Positions 1 to 5,813 of a stretch of 10,324 nt of DNA are shown here, piece after piece. Both the position numbers and the translations under genes were made by a program. The first letter of the stretch is position 1, and the number at the start of each line of letters is the position of its first letter. The notes below the pieces were generated by a model, which saw nothing but the letters and a program-made list of their open reading frames with translations, was not told the DNA's origin and searched no databases. Source of the stretch: Vulcanimicrobiota bacterium (GTDB lineage: Bacteria > Vulcanimicrobiota > Vulcanimicrobiia > Vulcanimicrobiales > Vulcanimicrobiaceae); contig JAFAMK010000155.1 in assembly GCA_019233415.1 (NCBI GenBank), forward strand, positions 1 to 10,324, written 5' to 3'.

Positions 1-621
1 GACTGGACCGCGAACGGGCCGAAGCCCGATCCGCACCTCCCGCAGATTCCGCTGCCGCTGCCGCAGACGCGCGTCGTCACGACGGCCTCGCAGGACGTCA
101 CGGTCGAACTCGGCGCACCGGCCCTCGCAGCCAGCTCGCCCGACTACGACCCGCTGACCCTCGCCAACGCGATCTACGGCGGCGCCGGCGGCCTCGACAC
201 GCGGCTCTTCCGCGAAGTGCGCGAGAAGCGCGGGCTCGTCTACGGCGCATCGAGCTCGCTCGACGCGAACCGCGACCGCGGCACGTTCACGATCTCGTTC
301 AGCGCGGTCCCGGCGAAGATCGACGCCGCCGAAGCGATCGTCAAGTCGGAGCTCAAGCGAATGCAGACCGACGAGGTCAGCGCCGACGAGCTGTCCCGCG
401 CGAAGACGCGCGTCGTCGCGACCCAGCTCGACGCCGAGCAAGCCACCGCGACGATCGCGAACGACCTGCTCCGCATCGGCCTGGACGACCTCGCCCCGAC
501 CTACTTCACGACGCTCTCGGACCGCTACGCGGCGATTACCGCCGCCGATGTCCGCCGCGCCGCCTCGACCTACTTCCACCCCGACAACCTGGTCGAGGTC
601 CGGATCGGCCCGCAGACCTGA
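1..621 (+). CDS. M16-family (pitrilysin/insulinase-like) peptidase, C-terminal part, 5'-truncated
   Basis: The reading frame is open from the first base and ends at TGA 619-621, giving 206 visible residues; the start lies outside the window. What is visible matches the C-terminal domain of M16 zinc peptidases: a glycine-rich 'YGGAGGLDTRLFREVREK' stretch followed by RGLVYG, the usual substrate-contacting R...Y region, then an alpha/beta segment ending in 'AASTYFHPDNLVEVRIGP', the typical terminal helix and strand. The catalytic HxxEH motif of M16 proteins sits in the N-terminal domain, so I cannot say whether this copy is an active protease or the inactive partner of a pair. The protein is probably exported or periplasmic, as in many bacterial M16 proteins, but no signal is visible. 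The gene converges on the STAND regulator with only 9 bp between stop codons and no obvious hairpin terminator there. Confidence 0.87.
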   Translation, partial: DWTANGPKPDPHLPQIPLPLPQTRVVTTASQDVTVELGAPALAASSPDYDPLTLANAIYGGAGGLDTRLFREVREKRGLVYGASSSLDANRDRGTFTISFSAVPAKIDAAEAIVKSELKRMQTDEVSADELSRAKTRVVATQLDAEQATATIANDLLRIGLDDLAPTYFTTLSDRYAAITAADVRRAASTYFHPDNLVEVRIGPQT

Positions 622-630
622 GCCGCGCCG

Positions 631-3138
631 CTAGACGCTCGTAGCCGCCAGCGCCTGTTCGTCGGTCAGCGCCGCGCCGAGCACGAGCTGATCGGCAAGC
701 TCCGATGGCGCAAGCAGGTCGCGCAGCGCGCCGAGCGCGCGATCGTACTCCTGCTGCTCGGTGAACTGCCGCGGCGCGCCCGCAGCGGCCAGCCGCGCAT
801 CGCTTGCGCCGAGTAGCCGTGCGGCGCACACGTGCTGGTCGTACGCGTGGTCGGGTGCGACGGGGCGCAGCGCGGCGACCGCGGCGCGGTGCTGCAGCGC
901 CCAGGCGAACGCGACCGGCTCTTCGGTTGCGTACGCGAGCGCGGCCGCCTCGCGCGCGCGTTCCGCCGCCGCGTCGTAGCGGTCGGCGGCGATGAGATAT
1001 GCGGCCAGGTTGGCCGTCGCGTGCGGGCGGACGCCGCCGCCCTCGCCGTAGTCGTCCAGGGCGCGCTCGGCGAGCCGGATCGCGGCGCCGATCTCACCGG
1101 CGCGGAACTCGGCCTCGGCGAGGTTTCCCGCCGCGGCAGCCGCGTTGGTCACGTCGCCGACGGCGCGAAATCCGGCCATCGCCTCGGCGGCATACGCACG
1201 CGCCCCGGGAAGATCGCCGACGAGCGAGCGTGCGAAGGCGAGGCTTTGATACAGAAAGGCGGCGATCCAGTCGCCGCCGAGAGCGTGCGCCGCGTCGAGC
1301 GCCTCGCGCAGCAGCGGCTCCGCCTCGGCGACGCGCCCGAGCCCGAGCAGCGCCTGGCCGACGGTGCGCTGCGCGCCGGCGATTCCGCGTGCGTCGCCGA
1401 GCGCACGGAAGTGCGCGAGCGCGCGTTCGCCCGCGTCGAGCGAGAGCCGCGTCTCGGCGAACCGCTGCGCGATTCGCGCCTCGCTCATCTCGAGCGACGC
1501 GAGGACGTCGCGCGGCGTGGTCGCATCGGCCGCCTCCAGCGCGAGGCGAACCCAGCGGCGTCCCTCGGCCGGCGCGAGGCTGACCCAGACCGGGCGCAAC
1601 GCGCCGGCGAGGCGCTGACCGAGCACGACGTCGTGCCTCTCGCGGAGCGCCCACGCGAGCGCAGCGCGCATATTGTCGAGCTCGGCACCGCCGCGGGCCA
1701 GCGACGTCGGGCCTGCCGCGAGGTCCGAGTCGCCGTCGATCTGCATTGCGAGATCGTGGTACGCGTGGGCGTGGCGATGCGCGACGGCGTCGATCTCGCC
1801 GCGCAGCGCGAGCTTCTCGCGCGCGTAGAGCCGTGACGACTCGAGCAGCGAGTAGCGCGGCTCGTCGGCATCGAGGTCGGCGGCGACGAGCGACTTGTCG
1901 ACGAGCGATGCGAGCAGGTCGAGTACCGCGTCCTCCGTCTCATCGACGCCGCGGACGCGCGTCGCCTCGGCCAGCGCGCAGCCGCCGGCGAACACGGACA
2001 ACTGCTCGAAGAGATGCTGCTGGGGCGGCGTGAGCAGGTCGTAACTCCAGTCGATCACCGCACGCATCGTCTGCTGTCGCGGCAGCGCACGGCGCTCGCC
2101 GCCGGCGAGGATCGCGACGTAGTGGTCGAGCCCGTCGGCGAGCGCGCGCAGCGGCAAGACGCCGATCCGCGCCGCGGCGAGCTCGATCGCGAGCGGGATT
2201 CCGTCGAGCCGCCGGCAGATCTCGGCGACGGTCGGGACCGACGCGTCGGTCAGCGCGAACCGGTGATCGACTGCGTGCGCGCGCTCGGCGAAGAGCGCGA
2301 CCGCGCCGAACGCCGGTGCCGCGTCAGCGCGCAATCCGCGCGCTTCGTCGCGCGTCGGCACGCGCAGCGGGTGCAGGCGGTAGACCTGCTCGCCGGCGAT
2401 CTTCAGCGGCTCGCGGCTCGTCGCGAGGATGCGCGTGCGCGGAGCGCCGCGCACGAGTGCGTCCACGGCACGCGCGACTTCGTCGATCACGTGCTCGCAG
2501 TTGTCGACGACGAGGACGGCCGTGCGCCGCGCGAACTGCGCGATCACCGCGTCGAGCACCGGCCGTTCCGGGGACTCAGGGACGCCGAGCGTCTGCGCAA
2601 TGGCCGCGGCGACCGACGACGGGTCGGCGAGCGGCGCGAGGTCGATCAGCCAGACACCCGCATCCGCGCCGTCCCGCAGGCGGCACGCAACGTGGACGGC
2701 CAGGCGCGTCTTGCCGACCCCACCGGGTCCGACCAGCGTCACCAGCGGCGCTGTGCCGAGCAGCGCGACGATCTCCGCCGCGTCGGCGTCTCGCCCGATG
2801 CAGCGCGTCGGCTCGGACGGCAGGTTCGTCGTGCGGCGCGGCGGCAGCTCGCCCGTAACGATTGTGCCACGGCGCCGTGGCTGCGCCGGCCGCGCCGCAG
2901 CGGCTTCGAGCCGGTCGCGGTCGCCGGACGAAAGCGCGAGCCCCTCTGCGAGCAACGCGACGGTTTCGCGGTACGGCGCGCGCCGAATTCCGCGTTCGAG
3001 CACGCTCACGCCGCCGGGGCTCATCCGCGCGCGCTCGGCGAGCGCTTCCTGCGATAGCCCTGCGGCGAGGCGAAACTCGCGCAGCAACGCGCCGAACGTC
3101 GCTGCGCCGCTCTCGCCTTCGCGATCGCTCGTGCGCAC
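631..3138 (-). CDS. XRE-HTH / STAND (NB-ARC-like) ATPase / TPR transcriptional regulator
   Basis: This is an 835-residue predicted signal-transduction ATPase that acts in the cytoplasm as a transcription regulator. Residues ~14-66 form an XRE-type helix-turn-helix (LREFRLAAGLSQEALAERA). Residues ~110-350 form a STAND/NB-ARC-like NTPase: Walker A GPGGVGKT at 137-144, Walker B VLVVDN ending near 213, a sensor-like ATSREPL at 239-245 and a GxPL motif, LDGIPLAIELAA, at 311-322. A winged-helix-like segment follows (TMRAVIDWSYDLL, SVFAGG). Residues ~500-780 are Ala/Leu-rich helical repeats of TPR type. The C-terminus (AARLLGAS...EYDRALGALRDLL) is the tail common in this family. The GTG at 3138-3136 is the first possible start after an upstream in-frame stop, but it lacks a convincing Shine-Dalgarno. 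No toxic effector domain (nuclease, protease, TIR) is visible, so I favour a regulator over a phage-defence STAND protein. Its target is unknown; it is divergent from the BlaI operon. Confidence 0.9.
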   Translation of the reverse strand: MRTSDREGESGAATFGALLREFRLAAGLSQEALAERARMSPGGVSVLERGIRRAPYRETVALLAEGLALSSGDRDRLEAAAARPAQPRRRGTIVTGELPPRRTTNLPSEPTRCIGRDADAAEIVALLGTAPLVTLVGPGGVGKTRLAVHVACRLRDGADAGVWLIDLAPLADPSSVAAAIAQTLGVPESPERPVLDAVIAQFARRTAVLVVDNCEHVIDEVARAVDALVRGAPRTRILATSREPLKIAGEQVYRLHPLRVPTRDEARGLRADAAPAFGAVALFAERAHAVDHRFALTDASVPTVAEICRRLDGIPLAIELAAARIGVLPLRALADGLDHYVAILAGGERRALPRQQTMRAVIDWSYDLLTPPQQHLFEQLSVFAGGCALAEATRVRGVDETEDAVLDLLASLVDKSLVAADLDADEPRYSLLESSRLYAREKLALRGEIDAVAHRHAHAYHDLAMQIDGDSDLAAGPTSLARGGAELDNMRAALAWALRERHDVVLGQRLAGALRPVWVSLAPAEGRRWVRLALEAADATTPRDVLASLEMSEARIAQRFAETRLSLDAGERALAHFRALGDARGIAGAQRTVGQALLGLGRVAEAEPLLREALDAAHALGGDWIAAFLYQSLAFARSLVGDLPGARAYAAEAMAGFRAVGDVTNAAAAAGNLAEAEFRAGEIGAAIRLAERALDDYGEGGGVRPHATANLAAYLIAADRYDAAAERAREAAALAYATEEPVAFAWALQHRAAVAALRPVAPDHAYDQHVCAARLLGASDARLAAAGAPRQFTEQQEYDRALGALRDLLAPSELADQLVLGAALTDEQALAATSV

Positions 3139-3453
3139 GCGGAACGTTTCGGCGAGACCAGCGTGCCGCCCGCCGCGGTCGCGTGATCCCGCTCACGCGG
3201 CGCAAAAACTGTGCGAATAGCGCGTACGAGCGTGTGTGGGGCGCCGTCGCGCGGTCGTGCACGATACCACGGTCATGTCACACCCGATTCGCCCGCCCAA
3301 GGGCCTTGCTCACCCCGCCGTCACGCGACCGGCGAACCCGTTCCCGACGATCTTTCTCGGCTGGGGGCCGCGCATCCGATGACGACCCTCGCCCTTCACG
3401 CCCGGCGACGCGCGCACCGGTCCCCCATGCCGGAGATGCCGGATGTGATCTGC
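3139..3453. other. Intergenic region between divergent regulator and BlaI operon
   Basis: About 315 bases separate the GTG of the STAND regulator (-) from the AT-rich control island of the BlaI operon (+). The stretch is GC-rich. A small plus-strand frame (GTG 3211 to TGA/TAA near 3456) has no ribosome binding site and no recognisable protein. I find no convincing -35/-10 pair for the regulator gene and no clear hairpin terminator. The leftward promoter must lie here if the gene has its own, but I cannot place it. Confidence 0.5.
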
Positions 3454-3508
3454 TAAAGAATTAATTGACAGCCGGCGGGTCAGCCGCTATGCTGCTATTA
3501 ATTCTTTA
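3454..3508. promoter_or_regulatory. Operator-like perfect 12-bp inverted repeat flanking the blaI-type promoter
   Basis: The arm TAAAGAATTAAT at 3454-3465 is repeated as its exact reverse complement ATTAATTCTTTA at 3497-3508, with a 31-bp spacer. The arms are strikingly AT-rich in a GC-rich region. They sit on either side of a sigma70-like promoter: the left arm touches the -35 box and the right arm covers the predicted transcription start. Arm centres are 43 bp apart, about four helical turns. BlaI/MecI repressors are known to bind dyad operators over their own promoters, so this is the likely autoregulatory site; the arms do not match the classical TACA/TGTA staphylococcal core. Each arm has only a short internal palindrome (AATTAATT on the left, ATTAAT on the right), so the true half-site is unclear. 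Confidence 0.7.
3465..3493 (+). promoter_or_regulatory. Sigma70-like promoter of the BlaI-M56-repeat protein operon
   Basis: A perfect -35 hexamer TTGACA lies at 3465-3470, followed by a 17-bp spacer and TATGCT at 3488-3493 as the -10 box (4 of 6 matches to TATAAT). Transcription would begin near 3500, giving a leader of about 30 nt before the TTG start. The promoter lies inside the inverted repeat, which supports repression by the first gene product. Confidence 0.72.
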
Positions 3509-3518
3509 ACAGCACCTC

Positions 3519-3523
3519 GGAGA
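3519..3523 (+). promoter_or_regulatory. Ribosome binding site deciding the TTG start of the BlaI-type gene
   Basis: GGAGA is placed 8 nt before TTG 3532-3534. No ATG or GTG at a suitable distance gives the conserved N-terminus, so this site supports the TTG start. Confidence 0.65.
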
Positions 3524-3531
3524 ACCGCGCT

Positions 3532-3915
3532 TTGGCCCGCCGCCCGACCCCTGGACTGACCGACGCCGAGCTTCGCCTCATGGAGGTGCTGTGGGACCGT
3601 GGGCCGGCCCGGGTCGGCGACGTCGTCGACTCCCTCGCCCAGCCGCCGCTCTCGTACAGCACGGTCCTCACGACGCTGCGCATCCTGGAGCGCAAGGGCT
3701 ATGTCGCCCACGACCAGGCGGACCGCGCCTACGTCTACCGTGCCCTGGTCGCGCGCGAGGCCGCGGCGGACCGCGCCGTCGGCCACCTGGTGAAGAAGTT
3801 CTTCGCGGACTCGCCCGTCGAGCTGGCGCTGCAGCTGGTCGAGAAGGACCGGCCGTCGGACGACGAGCTGGCACGGCTGCGCGCGCTCGTCGAGCGCTAC
3901 GAGGAGACGCCGTGA
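3532..3915 (+). CDS. BlaI/MecI-family transcriptional repressor
   Basis: This 127-residue protein has the usual length of BlaI/MecI repressors. The N-terminal winged helix-turn-helix is clear: LTDAELRLMEVLWDRGPARV at 9-28, the recognition-helix region SYSTVLTTLRILERKGYV at 41-58, and the wing HDQADRAYVYRAL at 60-72. The C-terminal dimerisation helices follow (VGHLVKKFFADSPVELAL; DDELARLRALVERYEE). Family members bind as dimers to operator dyads and are inactivated when the partner M56 protease is activated. The next gene is exactly such a protease: its ATG shares one base with this gene's TGA, implying translational coupling. By alignment to S. aureus BlaI from memory, the Asn101-Phe102 cleavage dipeptide corresponds to Gln101-Leu102 here. 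Start is TTG with GGAGA upstream. Family assignment is firm; target genes are unknown, and no beta-lactamase is present in the window. Confidence 0.94.
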   Translation: MARRPTPGLTDAELRLMEVLWDRGPARVGDVVDSLAQPPLSYSTVLTTLRILERKGYVAHDQADRAYVYRALVAREAAADRAVGHLVKKFFADSPVELALQLVEKDRPSDDELARLRALVERYEETP

Positions 3916-5813
3916 TGCCGCAGCTCCCACCGCTCGCCGCAGGCGCGGCGCTGACGCTCGTCGCCTACGTGGTCGAGGCGCTCTGGGAAGGCATTCTGGT
4001 CGCGGCGCTGGCGGCGGCGGTGATCCGGCTCTTCCCGCGCGCGAACGCGACGACGCGCTACGCGATCTGGTACCTCGCGCTCGTCGCCGCGGTCGTGCTG
4101 CCGGTGCTGACCGTCGCGGCGCTCGCGCTCGCCCCGCACGACCCGCACCGGTTCGCGATCGCGCTTCCGCGCGCGGCGACGCTCGGGCTCGCCGCGGCCT
4201 GGCTGATCGGCGTCGCCGTTGGCTTGGCCCGGATCGGGCTCGGGTACCGCGCGCTGGCGAAGCTCCAGCGCGACGCGCTCCCGCTGCCGCCCGGCTATCG
4301 CGATGCGATGCCGCTGTGGGATGAGTCGCGCGCGCACGGCCGCGAGACGCGGCTCTGCGTTTCGCCGGACGTGACGGTTCCGGTCGCGGTCGGCCTGTTC
4401 GACGGGATGATCGTGATGCCGGACCACCTGCTGCACAGCTTCGAGCGCGACGACGTCGACCGCTTCAGCCTGCACGAGATGGCGCATCTGCAGCGCCGCG
4501 ACGACTGGACCTGCGCGCTGCAGCGCATCGTCTGCGCGCTGCTCTTCTTCAGCCCGGCCGTGCGCTGGATCGCGCGCCAGCTCGACCTCGAACGCGAGGT
4601 CGCGTGCGACGACTGGGTCGTCTCGCAGACGCGTGAAGTCCGCCCGTATGCGATCGGCCTTACGAAGATGGCCGAGGTGACGCGCTGGCCGCACCGCCCC
4701 GTCCCGACGCCGGCGATCTTCGCCTCGCGCAAGAGCATCTCGATCCGCATCGAGCGCCTCCTCATGAAACATCGCGACGTGCGCACGACGCTCACGGGCG
4801 GCCCGGCCGTCGCCGGCGCCGCGCTCATCGCTGGCGCCGCGCTCGTCGCGCTCCCGGTCGCGCCGGTCGTCGGCGAAGCGCTCGCCCCGCTCGCGCCGCC
4901 GTTCACCGCACACGTGAATCCGCCGGCTCCCCGCGCGCTGCCGAGCCACCGCGTACACCAACATGCGCGCGTCACCGCCGTGGCGCCACGCGCGCGACGG
5001 AACATCGACACCGTCGCACTCACCGCACCGCCTCCGGTGGCGTCGCCGGTCGTGACGCCGAGTCCGAGCGCCTCGCATGCACCACCGCGCGTGGCTTCGG
5101 TTGCGGCGGCGCACACGACGATGAAGGTCCAAACCGCGAAGTCGGTTCACACGACGATGTCCGTTCGTGCGACAACGACCGTCAACACGACGACCACGGT
5201 CCACACGTCCACCAACGTCCAGACCGGCACGGCGCCGGTCGCTCTCGCGTACGACTCGCCGCGGGTGCCGTCGTCGCCGCGCGTCGACTTGCTCGCAGCG
5301 CTTGCGACGAGCGGGTATGCGAAGATCAGCGCGGACGAGATCATCGCGTTGCACAACGCCGGGATCGACGGCACGTTCATCGTCGCAGCGAGCCGCTATT
5401 TCGGGCGGCAAGTTGCGGTCGACAGCCTCGTCGGGATGGCGAACGTCGGGGTGAGCGCGTCCTATCTCGACGAGCTCGGTCAGGGAAACGCACGCGGGAT
5501 CAGCCCGAACGACGTCGGCGCGCTGGTGCGCAGCGGCGTCTCCGCATCGTACGTCGTCCGGATGGGACGCATGTTCTCGGCGGTGACCGTCTCGCAGATC
5601 ATCGCGTTCGTGCAGCACGGCGTCCCGGCGTCACTCCCCGGCGCGCTGCGCGACCGCGGCTACGGAACCAGCTACGACGACGTCATTGCGCTCGCCGACC
5701 ACGGCGTCCCGCTCTCGTACGTCGATGCGCTCAATGCGCACCGCACCTCGAAGCTCTCCCTCGCGGAAATCATCAAGCTGTACGACAACGGAGTCCGCGC
5801 CGATGGCAACTGA
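3915..5813 (+). CDS. BlaR1-like M56 membrane metallopeptidase with C-terminal ~29-residue repeats instead of a PBP sensor
   Basis: This 632-residue integral membrane zinc protease is the likely receptor paired with the BlaI-type repressor. Hydrophobic segments lie at ~10-38, 48-73, 87-107 and 296-318. Between the third and fourth is the cytoplasmic M56 domain with HEMAH at 187-191 (two zinc ligands and the catalytic Glu) and EREVACDDW at 226-234 (third ligand probably E228). After the fourth segment the chain should be extracytoplasmic: a Pro/Ala-rich linker (~320-400), a Thr/Val hexapeptide repeat (401-436), then six degenerate ~29-residue repeats (468-632). BlaR1 proper has a penicillin-binding sensor domain here; no SxxK/SxN/KTG set is present. 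The ATG at 3915 has GAGGAG 8 nt upstream; GTG 3912 is an in-frame alternative. The following gene overlaps by 11 bp and shares the repeats. The protease core is secure; the signal it senses is unknown. Confidence 0.93.
   Translation: MPQLPPLAAGAALTLVAYVVEALWEGILVAALAAAVIRLFPRANATTRYAIWYLALVAAVVLPVLTVAALALAPHDPHRFAIALPRAATLGLAAAWLIGVAVGLARIGLGYRALAKLQRDALPLPPGYRDAMPLWDESRAHGRETRLCVSPDVTVPVAVGLFDGMIVMPDHLLHSFERDDVDRFSLHEMAHLQRRDDWTCALQRIVCALLFFSPAVRWIARQLDLEREVACDDWVVSQTREVRPYAIGLTKMAEVTRWPHRPVPTPAIFASRKSISIRIERLLMKHRDVRTTLTGGPAVAGAALIAGAALVALPVAPVVGEALAPLAPPFTAHVNPPAPRALPSHRVHQHARVTAVAPRARRNIDTVALTAPPPVASPVVTPSPSASHAPPRVASVAAAHTTMKVQTAKSVHTTMSVRATTTVNTTTTVHTSTNVQTGTAPVALAYDSPRVPSSPRVDLLAALATSGYAKISADEIIALHNAGIDGTFIVAASRYFGRQVAVDSLVGMANVGVSASYLDELGQGNARGISPNDVGALVRSGVSASYVVRMGRMFSAVTVSQIIAFVQHGVPASLPGALRDRGYGTSYDDVIALADHGVPLSYVDALNAHRTSKLSLAEIIKLYDNGVRADGN
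5115..5222 (+). repeat. Thr/Val hexapeptide repeat, six units of 18 bp
   Basis: Inside the M56 gene, residues 401-436 read as six consecutive hexapeptides with Val always at position five and mostly Thr elsewhere: TTMKVQ, TAKSVH, TTMSVR, ATTTVN, TTTTVH, TSTNVQ. At DNA level each unit is 18 bp with variable codons, so the pattern is held at the protein level and is not a recent DNA slippage product. It lies between the Pro/Ala-rich linker and the helical repeats, on the predicted outside of the membrane. An extended or beta-type stalk, possibly glycosylated, is one guess. Confidence 0.8.
5316..5810 (+). repeat. Six degenerate ~29-residue helical repeats in the M56 sensor tail
   Basis: Residues 468-495, 496-525, 526-553, 554-582, 583-610 and the partial 611-632 align with a core of the form S-x-x-(D/E)-(I/V)-(I/G)-(A/K)-L-x-x-x-G-(V/I)-x-x-(S/T)-(Y/F)-(V/I/L). 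Examples are ISADEIIALHNAGIDGTFI and TSYDDVIALADHGVPLSYV. Each unit probably forms two short helices. The same unit recurs, more regularly, in the next gene's product. Confidence 0.82.

Noticed and set aside
832..3057. Long plus-strand frames (about 334 and 347 codons) within the STAND regulator gene
   Set aside because: They are antisense shadows with Arg-rich, domain-free products; the minus strand has intact HTH, Walker A/B and repeat motifs.
631..3138. The STAND protein as an anti-phage defence gene
   Set aside because: It has an N-terminal DNA-binding HTH and no nuclease, protease, TIR or membrane effector; the C-terminal tail is that of common STAND transcription regulators, and no other defence gene is nearby.
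3211..3456. Possible 81-residue protein between the regulator and the BlaI operon
   Set aside because: It has a GTG start without a Shine-Dalgarno, Arg/Pro-rich composition, no recognisable motif, and it ends inside the operator arm.
3454..3508. The 12-bp inverted repeat as a rho-independent terminator
   Set aside because: The spacer is 31 bp, the arms are AT-rich and no T-tract follows. A strong promoter lies between the arms, so the left arm would not be transcribed from it; an operator is the better reading.
3897..5618. A 573-codon open frame on the minus strand opposite the M56 gene
   Set aside because: Its product is Arg/Asp/His-rich with no recognisable domain, as expected from the antisense of high-GC coding sequence; the plus strand encodes a clear M56 protease.
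3532..5813. A beta-lactam resistance locus
   Set aside because: The repressor and protease families match blaI-blaR1, but there is no beta-lactamase or PBP gene in the window and the receptor lacks a penicillin-binding domain.
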